Part shown: piece by piece, positions 27,065 through 35,844 of the stretch
Layout: each line of letters opens with the position of its first letter
Position numbering within the stretch: the stretch's first letter is position 1
Source: an uncultured Pseudomonadales bacterium
GTDB lineage: Bacteria; Pseudomonadota; Gammaproteobacteria; Pseudomonadales; Pseudohongiellaceae
Length of the DNA stretch: 64,000 nucleotides
Reading direction: 5' to 3'
Assembly (NCBI GenBank): GCA_943789335.1
Contig: CALSTS010000006.1
Location: 343,501 to 407,500 of the forward strand
The notes under the pieces: generated by a model
Database searches by the model: none
Told to the model about the DNA's origin: nothing
What the model saw: only the letters and a program-made list of their open reading frames with translations
Translations under genes and position numbers: made by a program

Positions 27065-27850
27065 ATGTTTAGATTTTCTGCTGATCGCTTGCCGGTATTT
27101 CTTGTCCTTCTATTAAGTATGCTCGACTTCGCCATGTATTTAATGGTCGATAATATTTGGCTGCTACTAAGCTATTTGTTAGTGATGATTATTCCGAAGG
27201 GCCTTATTTGTGCATGGAACCATCATCATCAGCATACGCCAACATTTTTTTGGAAACCTCTTAATCGTTTGCTTGAGTTTTTTTATGCCTTGCATACTGG
27301 TGCCACCACTAACTTATGGGTGTTGCATCACGTGCTAGGGCACCACAGAAATTTTCTGGATCAGCAGCGTGATGAAAGTGCCTGGAAGCGTGACGATGGC
27401 AAAGCAATGAATGAATTTGAATACATCTTGTCGATTGCACTCACCGCTTATTTCAGAGCTTTTAGGGTGGGCAAAAAATTTATTCGGGTTCAGTTTGTTT
27501 TTGTACTTTATTCTCTAATTACCCTATCAGGCCTTATTCTCTTGTGCTGGTTTAAATTTGTCCCAGCCATGCTTTTATTTATACTACCTATGATTATTAG
27601 TCTCTTGTTTACTGCTTGGGTAACCTACGATCATCACTCTGGATTGGATACTGATAATCAGTTCTTGGCGTCATATAATAATGTTAACCGACTCTTCAAT
27701 ATTTTGACTGGTAATCTTGGTTACCATACTGCCCATCATTTTAATCAAGGCCTACACTGGTCAAAACTTCCAGAGCTGCATACAAAAATAAAGCATCAGA
27801 TTCCTCCAAAGTTAATAAGGAATGCGGTTTTTGTAATCGCGGATGCTTAA
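27065..27850 (+). CDS. Membrane fatty-acid desaturase family protein
   Basis: Di-iron membrane desaturases insert double bonds in acyl chains. The 261-residue protein has about four hydrophobic segments and three histidine boxes: HHHQH (53-57), HHVLGHH (88-94) and YHTAHH near 222. It is shorter than delta-9 acyl-CoA type enzymes and could act on another lipid or carotenoid. It lies alone after the island, with 260 bases before the next gene that hold only a possible decayed coding scrap. Confidence 0.85.
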   Translation: MFRFSADRLPVFLVLLLSMLDFAMYLMVDNIWLLLSYLLVMIIPKGLICAWNHHHQHTPTFFWKPLNRLLEFFYALHTGATTNLWVLHHVLGHHRNFLDQQRDESAWKRDDGKAMNEFEYILSIALTAYFRAFRVGKKFIRVQFVFVLYSLITLSGLILLCWFKFVPAMLLFILPMIISLLFTAWVTYDHHSGLDTDNQFLASYNNVNRLFNILTGNLGYHTAHHFNQGLHWSKLPELHTKIKHQIPPKLIRNAVFVIADA

Positions 27851-28110
27851 TTAGTTTTGAATAATTGTGCCAGTTATGAAAGTCTTCTTTCGGCCAATAT
27901 TAGACGTTAGAATACTGACAAGTTAAATATTTTAAATACGAAAAGTGAGAATCTCATGCTTCTTTCGGCTTTAAAGTCTTTTTAAGATGTTGCCAACATT
28001 CAATAATAGCGGTGTTAGCGAAACTATTTTGTAGTTCCATCCCGCGACTGTAAAGTCACTTGTCAATCCTGAGAAAATGGTTCATGGCAAGTGCTTAGCT
28101 GAAAGTTTTT

Positions 28111-30294
28111 TCAATCGGTCAGTGGGTCAGGCCTTAATTGAAACTTGTAGACTTTAGACGTAGTCCCAGCACCTGTTTCCATATGGAAAGGTGCCCGGCT
28201 GCTATAAGTCGCCCAGATACCCCGACCTTTCCAGCCGGCATCAGGATCATCGATGCGACCATCCAACCATTTTGTATAAAAACCTAATGGATAAGGAACT
28301 CGCATTTTTACCCAATCACCATCATTTAATACCAACAAGGCTCCGCTCAGGTTGCCCGTATTAATTGGGGTATTTTCACCAAGGCCCAGTATGCCCTGCT
28401 GATCCACCCAGGTGTAATAGGAACCTTCAACGCTGCCAGGGCGATCCACATCCTCAAACTGAGGCAAAGGCTCGGTGAAGAAAGACCAGCCTTCCGGACA
28501 ATGTTGCCCCGTCGCTTCAGGCCCATTTAGAGGACCAGTACACAGGCTTCTGTCAAAACTAGCCATTTGTCCACTGGCCAACGCTGCCCACATCACGCCA
28601 TTTCGATCGACATCTCCACCCCTGGGTGAAAAACCTTCAATAGCATTACCGTTTTCATCTAAGGGTAATTCATAATATTCTACTAGTGCGTTATTAGGAT
28701 CATCACCTGGTATCAAGCGAACAACTGCACCCGGGAAGCCTAAAAAGGTACCCCACACTGAGCCATCGGGAGCAGGGGACACAGCATAGTAACTGCCACG
28801 CATAATACGCATATCCATGTTTGGATTCATTGGCTCATCGGGTTCAGTGTATTCATCACGTTGACCGTTGCCATTAGTGTCAATAATCAATGGCGTCCAA
28901 CCCTGAGAGTCGGCCGCATCGCCAGTAGCTAAAAAGTTATTGGTATCTAGCCAGCCAATAACTGGGCCTCCACCACTGGTCCAAAGTGTATTATTTTCAT
29001 CTTCTGCAAACATTAGGTGATGCGTGCTGAAACAGGTGTCAATTGGCGTATATATATCTGTTGTTGGATCGTAGACACCGAGCTGTCTACCACTGCCTTC
29101 CAGAGGAAAAATCTGGGCGGAGGGATGATCTGAACCTTCTTGACACCACTCTGGGTTTTCACGCCCTCTAGTGCGGGAAGTAATCCAGACTTTACCGTCT
29201 TGATCCATCATAGGATTATGCACATTGGTCTGTGAATCCCATGGCTCTTCATTTCCCCAATAAGGTGATTCATCTACCATGGTGCCTGAAACAGAGGGAG
29301 CGTCCGGGTCAATCATGGATAGAGGGATCTGCCCAATCGTGTGGTTCGTTGGATCCAGTACTGGTAGATAGTCTGTACTTAATTCAGTCGCCCCATAGAT
29401 AAGACCATTTGCATTAAGTGTGGGGTCGCGCCGGTCAGTTGATACCAAATCATGCATATAGGCTTGGGCATCTGCCCAGTCCCAGATGGTGATCACAACG
29501 TTTCTTTCCTGCCCCTGCGGACGTTCTGGTGCTGGTGGCAATTCCCCTGAGATAATCCGATCTGTCCAATCAGCATACATTGATGTGAAGGCATCAATTC
29601 CTATTTGTGACATTCCATTAATCATATTGCCGCCGGCTTGTCCTGATCGAATCCGGCGTTGCCAAGCTTCTGGTGAAGATAAATCACTAAACATAGCAGG
29701 TAATCCGCGAGTAGCAGCATTGCCTAATTGATGACAAGCCAGGCAACCACCATTACCAATCAGACGAATAAACTCTTCTTGATGAGGTATATTCGGATTA
29801 ATACCATTTCCAGCTTGCCCTGTACCAGGAAACTCACTTGCATCGGGAATATCTAACATAGAGTACCAATAACCTGCAGGATAATATTGAGCAGCCTCTA
29901 GCTCACTCGGGGCTACGACAGCTTCTAGGTTTAGTGTCATACCAGGTGATGCCTGTACTTGTTCGGAATCAATCAGGCCATAACCACGCACCCATACCTG
30001 ATAGTTGGCGTTAGGTAAATCAGGCAAGAGAAATTCACCGTTATCATTGGTGACTACAATTTTGACATAAGGGGTACTAAGATCTTCTGTCTCGGCAATG
30101 ACCCAAACGCCGGATTCAGGACCATTTGCACTGCTTACCCTGCCATTTAAATTATTATTCGTAATGGTAGTAACTTCAGTGGCCGTTACTTCGACGGTTT
30201 CGGATTGGGTATTTACATTCTGGTTGCCTGCATCTTCAGATGAACAAGCGTTTAAGCACAATACTAAAGAAAGTGAAAATATTATTCTTAACAT
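28111..30294 (-). CDS. Cytochrome-containing lipoprotein with carboxypeptidase-regulatory-like and beta-propeller-like regions
   Basis: The 727-residue protein begins with a lipoprotein signal (lipobox LNAC, C17). After a threonine-rich linker it has a CarboxypepD-reg-like domain (about 48-130: LNGRVSSANGPESGVWVIAE), one c-type haem motif CLACH (C184-H188), and a long C-terminal part with repeated DPTNHTIGQIP, VWITSRTRG and NNTLWTSGGG motifs, resembling virginiamycin-B-lyase/SMP-30-like propellers. It is probably periplasmic and redox-linked. I do not know its substrate. Confidence 0.7.
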   Translation of the reverse strand: MLRIIFSLSLVLCLNACSSEDAGNQNVNTQSETVEVTATEVTTITNNNLNGRVSSANGPESGVWVIAETEDLSTPYVKIVVTNDNGEFLLPDLPNANYQVWVRGYGLIDSEQVQASPGMTLNLEAVVAPSELEAAQYYPAGYWYSMLDIPDASEFPGTGQAGNGINPNIPHQEEFIRLIGNGGCLACHQLGNAATRGLPAMFSDLSSPEAWQRRIRSGQAGGNMINGMSQIGIDAFTSMYADWTDRIISGELPPAPERPQGQERNVVITIWDWADAQAYMHDLVSTDRRDPTLNANGLIYGATELSTDYLPVLDPTNHTIGQIPLSMIDPDAPSVSGTMVDESPYWGNEEPWDSQTNVHNPMMDQDGKVWITSRTRGRENPEWCQEGSDHPSAQIFPLEGSGRQLGVYDPTTDIYTPIDTCFSTHHLMFAEDENNTLWTSGGGPVIGWLDTNNFLATGDAADSQGWTPLIIDTNGNGQRDEYTEPDEPMNPNMDMRIMRGSYYAVSPAPDGSVWGTFLGFPGAVVRLIPGDDPNNALVEYYELPLDENGNAIEGFSPRGGDVDRNGVMWAALASGQMASFDRSLCTGPLNGPEATGQHCPEGWSFFTEPLPQFEDVDRPGSVEGSYYTWVDQQGILGLGENTPINTGNLSGALLVLNDGDWVKMRVPYPLGFYTKWLDGRIDDPDAGWKGRGIWATYSSRAPFHMETGAGTTSKVYKFQLRPDPLTD

Positions 30295-30403
30295 AGTTTC
30301 TCCTCGGCTTTTCTGACAAGTTAACTGCCCATAGTTGATAATTCAAGCTATGAATACATCAACTCAACGATATAAATGTCTATCTTAATCTCATTAAATA
30401 CTC

Positions 30404-30635
30404 TTATTCTTTAAGGTCCGATTTGCACATCACATCCTGCTTCATAATGAACTGTATATTTTCTAGTAATCGTATGTCTTCTAGAGGGTCACTATAAACA
30501 GCCAGGATATCGGCCAGCATCTATAGCAAATAGACTAGTATCATCTTGTTGTGCTTGCGATGGTAAATAGACGGCTAGAATAGTAAAACTTAAAATAATT
30601 CTAAACAATTTAGGCCTCTTAATTTTTTCAGCCAT
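30404..30635 (-). pseudogene. Amidohydrolase pseudogene with large internal deletion
   Basis: A start MAEKIKRPKLFRIILSFTIL with signal peptide (cleavage after PSQA) runs to FAIDAGRYPGCL and stops. In another frame the same stretch continues LADILAVYSDPLEDIRLLEN, then IQFIMKQDVMCKSDLKE and a TAA at 30404. The second part is the typical end of imidazolonepropionase-like exported amidohydrolases (GKLADxxAVxxDPLxDI). The head and tail of one gene are joined with about 350-400 residues missing and a frame change. Confidence 0.75.
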
Positions 30636-30672
30636 TATGAAACTGCTTTTCTGGCTTAGCAAGTTAATATCC

Positions 30673-30694
30673 GCTTTGGATAGAAAGCGGACAT
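30673..30694 (+). repeat. 22-bp dispersed repeat, copy 1 (hairpin-forming)
   Basis: This 22-mer is the exact reverse complement of 31565-31586. With the preceding bases it forms a hairpin ccgcttt-ggatag-aaagcgg (30671-30690). Similar sequence is at 26450-26470. Short repeats with this tgtccgcttt core look like intergenic repetitive elements. Confidence 0.6.
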
Positions 30695-30930
30695 TTGCAA
30701 TAATAACGATCTGTAAGGTATTTACAGCATGTATATCGCTCAATACTATGCTGCCCCCATAGAAAATAAAGAGAAGATAATTGTCCTGGCTGAACTGCTA
30801 GACTGCGAATATTGAACTATAGAGAATATTATTGCTGTGCAGGTCGATAATAATGCCACGCTGGCAAAGTTAAAGAGAAGTGCATGTCGGCCTTATGCTG
30901 TTCAGGCTGGGATGGAAGATTAGTTATTTA

Positions 30931-31398
30931 TCACTTTTTATACCAGCTAGGTACTTTTCTTTTTTTCCAAGTAGCAAATTTAGATTTCTCGCCAATATAA
31001 AAAGCTCGGTAAGCTGCCACAGGGTTTCCTGGCACCTTATATTTATCGGGCATTGCTTGAGGGAATTCAGTTAAGCCTTTATTCTCAAAAGTGATTTCTT
31101 CAATATTTCTCAATACCAACATTGAGGCGTGATCACTGTTTCTATCAAAACGCCAGCAGAACTCTTTGTTTAGGGCATGGCCGAGTTGCGCCAGCCAACG
31201 GAAATTATCGAGCGAATCTTCTGCCCAGAGCACTGAGGGGTGTTTAACATGAGTTGACTTGTATGGTGTAACAAAACCTTTCTTGTTAAGCGCAGTACAA
31301 AGTATCTGTGTACTTTCAAGAATCATTTTTCCTACATGTTGGTCACAATGATACCTAGCACAAGTCTCTATGTTTGTATCTAGGATAAAAATATTCAT
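30931..31398 (-). CDS. Conserved protein of a phage-associated family, function unknown
   Basis: The 155 residues show a pattern I associate with proteins common in tailed phages: CDQHVGKMILESTQILCTAL, then THVKHPSVLWAEDSLDNFRW and a closing FPQAMPDKYKVPGNPVAAYR, FYIGEKSKFATWKKRKVPSW. Conserved Cys, His and Trp residues suggest an enzyme, but no function is known to me. There is no signal peptide or neighbouring phage gene, so it may be a domesticated single gene. Confidence 0.7.
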   Translation of the reverse strand: MNIFILDTNIETCARYHCDQHVGKMILESTQILCTALNKKGFVTPYKSTHVKHPSVLWAEDSLDNFRWLAQLGHALNKEFCWRFDRNSDHASMLVLRNIEEITFENKGLTEFPQAMPDKYKVPGNPVAAYRAFYIGEKSKFATWKKRKVPSWYKK

Positions 31399-31564
31399 TT
31401 AAGCAATTCTAGTTACTAGTGAAGTTTAAGAGTTTAACCAGACTTTCTAGCATTCACACAAAGCCTATAAATAGAAAATTATAGCGCGGTTTAGCTGATA
31501 TCTATGTTGTATTTATTCATTTCTCTATAATCATCTGAAGCGTCGTCCAACGAGTAATAATTGA

Positions 31565-31586
31565 ATGTCCGCTTTCTATCCAAAGC
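31565..31586 (-). repeat. 22-bp dispersed repeat, copy 2
   Basis: Exact inverted copy of 30673-30694, about 890 bases away, in the 260-base gene-free gap between the phage-type gene and the epimerase gene. The two copies flank the phage-type gene in opposite orientations. Confidence 0.6.
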
Positions 31587-31658
31587 CAATATTAGCTTGT
31601 ACTTGTCATTCAATGGTCAAATATTGGTTTAAGATTAAAAACAGACAGCATTAGCTTT

Positions 31659-32552
31659 TTAAGTTTTAAATAAGTCGTTCAATGCTGCGAAAATATTATC
31701 GAATCGAAAAGTGTAACCCTTTTCTAACAGTTTTTGAGGTAAGACTTTCTGCCCTTCTAAAATTAAGGAGGATGCCTCACCTAGTGCGAGCTTCATAGCA
31801 AATGCTGGCATAGGAAATATAACGGGTCGATTTAGTGAATTGCCGATTGACTCAACAAAGGTCTTGTTTCGAGCGGGTTTTGGGGCTGTTAAATTATAAG
31901 GGCCATGGCAAGATTCATTAAGTAAAAGTAGCTCAAGAGCATTTAAGTAATCTTCAATGTGAATCCAAGACATCCATTGTTGTCCCGATCCAATCACCCC
32001 TCCTAGGCCTAACTTAAAGGGTAGTAACATCTTTTTTAACGCACCTCCGTTTGGAGCTAAGACAATGCCTGTTCTTAGTAAGATCACTCGGGTTAAGTTA
32101 CCAGCCGACATTGCAATATCTTCCCATTTTCGGCATAAATGGCCACTAAAGTCATCTCCTACAGCAGCCTCACTTTCTATAAAAATACTGTCAAGGGAAG
32201 TCCCATAAATACCTATTGCGGAACCACTTAAAAAACATTTAGGTTTAGTGTTGGCAGTCTTTATCCAAGTAACTAATTCTTGAGTGGTATGCCAGCGACT
32301 TGTTTCTAATTTGTGTTTTTGAGAGGCCGTCCATCTTTTATTGGCAATGGGTTCGCCAGCAAGATTGATTATGGCATCAATACTTACATCAGGGGATATT
32401 TGCTGCAGGTTTGAATAATACTTATGCTTATTTCCGAGAATTTGCCTTGCTCGATTTATATCTCGTGATAGCACGATAAACTGGTGGTTGGGGTAGCGTT
32501 TAATGAAATTGCTACCAATAAAGCCAGTGCCACCAGTAATAAGTATTTTCAT
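31659..32552 (-). CDS. TIGR01777-family SDR epimerase (YfcH-like)
   Basis: The 297-residue protein has an N-terminal NAD(P)-binding GGTGFIGSNF (residues 7-16) of the extended SDR fold. The conserved INLAGEPIANKRWT and a C-terminal domain (FAMKLALGEASSLILEGQKVLP) identify the YfcH/TIGR01777 branch, a widespread family without an established substrate. It is downstream of the Trp-rich small protein on the same strand, 115 bases apart. Confidence 0.9.
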   Translation of the reverse strand: MKILITGGTGFIGSNFIKRYPNHQFIVLSRDINRARQILGNKHKYYSNLQQISPDVSIDAIINLAGEPIANKRWTASQKHKLETSRWHTTQELVTWIKTANTKPKCFLSGSAIGIYGTSLDSIFIESEAAVGDDFSGHLCRKWEDIAMSAGNLTRVILLRTGIVLAPNGGALKKMLLPFKLGLGGVIGSGQQWMSWIHIEDYLNALELLLLNESCHGPYNLTAPKPARNKTFVESIGNSLNRPVIFPMPAFAMKLALGEASSLILEGQKVLPQKLLEKGYTFRFDNIFAALNDLFKT

Positions 32553-32666
32553 ATCTTGTGTTTACGCGACTTCATCATCATCAGATCAATTTGTTAGTAA
32601 TAATTGGCTATGCAGGTGAACGAGTTGTGTTTGATTCTCAAAGCCTTGTTACTCTCTAGGCGTTGA

Positions 32667-32897
32667 TTACACCCAGCCTTGTTTCCAGTAGTCTTGGTCC
32701 TTCAATTCTCTCCATTCTATAGAAGCCTCATGTTTACTAATAACAGCTTCTATGATGCAGGAAATGACTAAGCCAAATTCATCATAGTCCACTTCGGTGA
32801 TGACAAAATGCTTTTCTTTATTTAGGGGATTAACGGCAGTCCATTTACTATTAAGCAGTTTTTTAGGATTGATTGAATTCATCGTTATCGCTTTCAT
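32667..32897 (-). CDS. Tryptophan-rich small conserved protein (TIGR02450 type)
   Basis: The 76-residue product (INPKKLLNSKWTAVNPLNKE, then SIEWRELKDQDYWKQGWV) matches the small family with conserved tryptophans. Homologues usually begin MNxINPKKLL, so the second ATG (codon 6, 32882) may be the true start; neither start has a clear ribosome site. Function unknown. Confidence 0.8.
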   Translation of the reverse strand: MKAITMNSINPKKLLNSKWTAVNPLNKEKHFVITEVDYDEFGLVISCIIEAVISKHEASIEWRELKDQDYWKQGWV

Positions 32898-32944
32898 TTT
32901 TCGAAGATTATAAACTGCCGTTTTTTCTACAAAAACCCAATACC

Positions 32945-35107
32945 TTAGAACGAATAAACAGCATTTAAACCGAAGGTTCTGGGTGCTCCATATTGGCGAT
33001 ATATTTCATTTTGCCAGCCGTTACGGGCATCGGCGGCGAAGTAAAGGCCATGGACCGCGTAATTTTCATCAGTTAGATTTCTTGCCCAAAAAGTCAATCC
33101 GATGTCCCCTAACTGATAGTTAAGGCTCGCATGCAACAGGTTATAGCCATCTAGCTTGCCATCATGATAATAACCATAATAGCTTTCATCTCTGCCTTCA
33201 ATTTCAATTTTTAATCTAAGGTTTGGCTTAAGAGCGTATTCACCACCTAAAGAATATTGCCAGTTGGGCGCTTTAGCTTGATCTCTGTTGTTGCGCGAAA
33301 CAAAATTATTTACATCAAGGTCAAAAACACTAAGACTATCAATTTCTGTTTGCAGCAGCCCTATACTAAGGAATAATTCTAGTTCGCTGCTGGCTTGGTA
33401 ATTGCCTTCCAGTTCAGCACCATAGTTGTCTGCGTCGCTGCTGCTATCAAGATAGCCAATCCATAGGCCTGCTGCGGCATCCCACATCCAACTCTCTAAT
33501 TGTGCCTGATCTCTGTCTGTGTGGAAGAGTGTAGCTCGTAAACTTAATGCATCATTAAAGAAATAGCGTTTTAAACCGATTTCTTTGTTTAGTAGAGTTT
33601 CTGTTTCAAAGCGTAACTTATTGGCTGTAAATGTTTGAAAGGGTATCGACATCCATACTGCATTGGCACTGGCTGAAGTATTTACGCCGCCAGGCTTTTC
33701 CGATTGAGTCAGGCTGGCATATAACAGAGTGTCATTGATTAAATATTCAAGACTGAGTTCTCCACCTAATAAGTTTTCTGAACTGTTAGATATAAAAAGA
33801 TTGGTATCTGAATAATCATCAGAATATCGCTCATAACGTAAACCGCTAACCATCGTTAGCTTGTCGCTAAGCGTAAATTGATATTGCCCATATGCTGCAA
33901 AGCGCTTAGCAGAATAGTCGCTGTGCGAAATAAAATTGCCAAAAAACAGACTTTGATATTGATAGGCTAAGTCTTCAGCAGATTTTTTGGCATATAAACC
34001 AGCAACGAGCTTTTCATCTAGCGAATTAAGCCTTAGCTCTAATACATATTGTTTTGAATCTCGAAAGAAGTTTTCACTGGCTTGGTCAAAGTCAAAAGCA
34101 GTGCAGGCAGTGTCTGTTGTACAGAAACCGTTATTAACCCAGTCGGCGTCATAGGCATAATCATTTTTACTATCATTCAGGCTATAACTGACAGTAAGCT
34201 CATAGTTGTTATTAATTGACCAGAGAGAGCTGATTGCAGCTGCATATAGCTCTGTGTCGTCTTTGCCTGGTTGATCCGATTGGGTGTCTCTTGCCTCATC
34301 TAGCGACCAGTTGTCGTAGCCGTTCCCGCTATTGAAATGCAATAGATTTACAGTGAAACTCAGGTCATCTTTTGCCTGCCATTCAAGCATGCCTCGCAGG
34401 TTTTCTTCTTGATAACCATTGCTTTCATCCGTATTAAGAAAGCGATTCTGCACATAACCATCGCCTTCGTTATGTTGCAAGCTTAAACGTCCAAGTAAGT
34501 TGTTACTCAAAGCACCACTAGTTATTAGTCCTAAATTCTTCTGTCCGTAGTTGCCAATACCCGTTGATAAGGAAGTCTTCAATTGCTCACTTGGGCGGGC
34601 ACTGATTAAGTTAATTAAACCAGCGTGGCCGGAACCACCAAAGCGAGTGCCCTGTGGGCCCCTTAATACTTCTACTTGTTCAATACCGAATAAAGAGGCG
34701 GCTGCTGCATTAGATCCCAGCTCAATGTTATCTATGTTGATCCCAACTGAAGGGTAATACTTGGGGTCTTGAAATTGCTCTAAGTCACCAATGCCTCTTA
34801 ATTGCACAAAACGACTGCGCGAACCCGCAGAAGACCAACTGAGGTTAGGCACTGATGAGAATACTTCCTCAAGATGTTGGGCCCCTCGCATTTGTATAGC
34901 ATCAGTAGATATTGCGCTCACACTGTTAGCGCTTTGCATTAAAGGGGTGGTGAAAAAATCTGCGCTGATAATGATTTCTTCTATAGTGGGGTTTATAGAG
35001 GAGCGGCTTTGCTGTGCAATAATTTGTGTGCTGCACACAAGGCATAGTACGGCAATTGTCAGACCTGGAAATAAATGTCGCATATTTGCTCCGTTAAAAA
35101 TACTCAC
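32945..35107 (-). CDS. TonB-dependent receptor under TPP riboswitch, probable thiamine-compound uptake
   Basis: Outer-membrane 22-strand barrel with N-terminal plug. The 720 residues start with a signal peptide; the ATG at codon 9 (MRHLFPGL, 35083) is the likelier start. The plug has EEIIISA, then VLRGPQGTRFGGSGHAGLIN at about 150-170; the C-terminus ends in an aromatic strand (TFGLNAVYSF). A TPP riboswitch lies in the leader, so I infer transport of thiamine, TPP or a precursor. No PnuT or other inner-membrane thiamine transporter is adjacent. Confidence 0.9.
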   Translation of the reverse strand: MSIFNGANMRHLFPGLTIAVLCLVCSTQIIAQQSRSSINPTIEEIIISADFFTTPLMQSANSVSAISTDAIQMRGAQHLEEVFSSVPNLSWSSAGSRSRFVQLRGIGDLEQFQDPKYYPSVGINIDNIELGSNAAAASLFGIEQVEVLRGPQGTRFGGSGHAGLINLISARPSEQLKTSLSTGIGNYGQKNLGLITSGALSNNLLGRLSLQHNEGDGYVQNRFLNTDESNGYQEENLRGMLEWQAKDDLSFTVNLLHFNSGNGYDNWSLDEARDTQSDQPGKDDTELYAAAISSLWSINNNYELTVSYSLNDSKNDYAYDADWVNNGFCTTDTACTAFDFDQASENFFRDSKQYVLELRLNSLDEKLVAGLYAKKSAEDLAYQYQSLFFGNFISHSDYSAKRFAAYGQYQFTLSDKLTMVSGLRYERYSDDYSDTNLFISNSSENLLGGELSLEYLINDTLLYASLTQSEKPGGVNTSASANAVWMSIPFQTFTANKLRFETETLLNKEIGLKRYFFNDALSLRATLFHTDRDQAQLESWMWDAAAGLWIGYLDSSSDADNYGAELEGNYQASSELELFLSIGLLQTEIDSLSVFDLDVNNFVSRNNRDQAKAPNWQYSLGGEYALKPNLRLKIEIEGRDESYYGYYHDGKLDGYNLLHASLNYQLGDIGLTFWARNLTDENYAVHGLYFAADARNGWQNEIYRQYGAPRTFGLNAVYSF

Positions 35108-35144
35108 GGAGAAAAAAGGAAAAGTTGCAGATAGTCAACTTCGT

Positions 35145-35242
35145 AACCCTATTCCTACGCCAGTATTAACTGGTTCAGGTTCAAAGGGTTTGCTTCATTA
35201 AAATAGAAGCATCTCAGGCTTTAGCCACCCCTCAGGATGCTG
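35145..35242 (-). ncRNA. TPP riboswitch (thi box)
   Basis: On the minus strand the conserved blocks appear in order: gaggggtggc, cctgagatgc, a variable arm, aaaccctttgaacctga, then ccagttaatactggcgtagg. This is the thi-box consensus (GGGGTG, CTGAGA, ACCC-TTGAACCTGA, GCGTAGG). It ends about 40-60 bases before the TonB-receptor start, consistent with control of translation initiation or termination by thiamine pyrophosphate. Confidence 0.93.
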
Positions 35243-35456
35243 GGCACTTTATTATAAGAATTTGTTTTTTACAAGCGTAGAATTTGATAGATTAGATAAA
35301 GTTTATTAAGCAGTGTTTAATTAAACTGATATTTTGATATCAATATGACTTTATAGATTTCGATAGAGATTAATATTAAGTTATGCAGGAACTATAATAG
35401 CTGTCATAAATTTCTATAGACGAGACAGCAAAACATTCAAAAACCATTACTGTTTT

Positions 35457-35834
35457 ATGAGTTTGAATATGGAAGTTAGAGGGACTAAATTATTCATAGA
35501 ATATATTTCAAGAAAGCTAAACCTAAGTGAGGAAGAACGGCCCGTCCTTGGTAATTGGGGTCAGGTAGGTACAACTCTAGGTTCTCTTAGTTTAAAACTT
35601 AACTTAATGGATATGGATAAGATAAATAATTTGCTTGAAATTCAAGAACAGAGTGGCGGTTTATTCGGAGATGTTGCCATCGAGCTGGGCTATCTGGATG
35701 CAATGCAAGTTGAAAGTTTATTGAAAATTCAAACATGGAGTCGTAGAGGGGAAATTTTACACCGTCTGTTGCTATCCAAAAAAATCAATACAGATCAGTA
35801 TCGAGAATTAGTGTCTAAAGTCTATTTCTTTTAA
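35457..35834 (+). CDS. Unknown protein with two repeated helical-hairpin units
   Basis: The 125-residue soluble protein has two related segments: GTTLGSLSLKLNLMDMDKIN, NLLEIQEQ and GDVAIELGYLDAMQVESLLK, IQTW. The pattern, G-x3-ALxLGxL-x3-QVxxLLxIQ, resembles the N-terminal domain of GspE/MshE-type ATPases (MshEN), which can bind cyclic di-GMP. No catalytic motif is visible. It is isolated and divergent from the TonB receptor. The MshEN comparison is tentative. Confidence 0.65.
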   Translation: MSLNMEVRGTKLFIEYISRKLNLSEEERPVLGNWGQVGTTLGSLSLKLNLMDMDKINNLLEIQEQSGGLFGDVAIELGYLDAMQVESLLKIQTWSRRGEILHRLLLSKKINTDQYRELVSKVYFF

Positions 35835-35844
35835 GTTTATAAGT

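Noticed and set aside
27851-28110. Possible decayed coding scrap on the minus strand (containing MELQNSFANTAIIECWQHLK)
   Set aside because: About 30 codons between stops with protein-like composition, but too short and not recognised, so not listed as a gene remnant.
30880-31074. 64-residue plus-strand frame over the start of the phage-type gene region
   Set aside because: Mostly antisense to the conserved phage-type gene and without a ribosome site.
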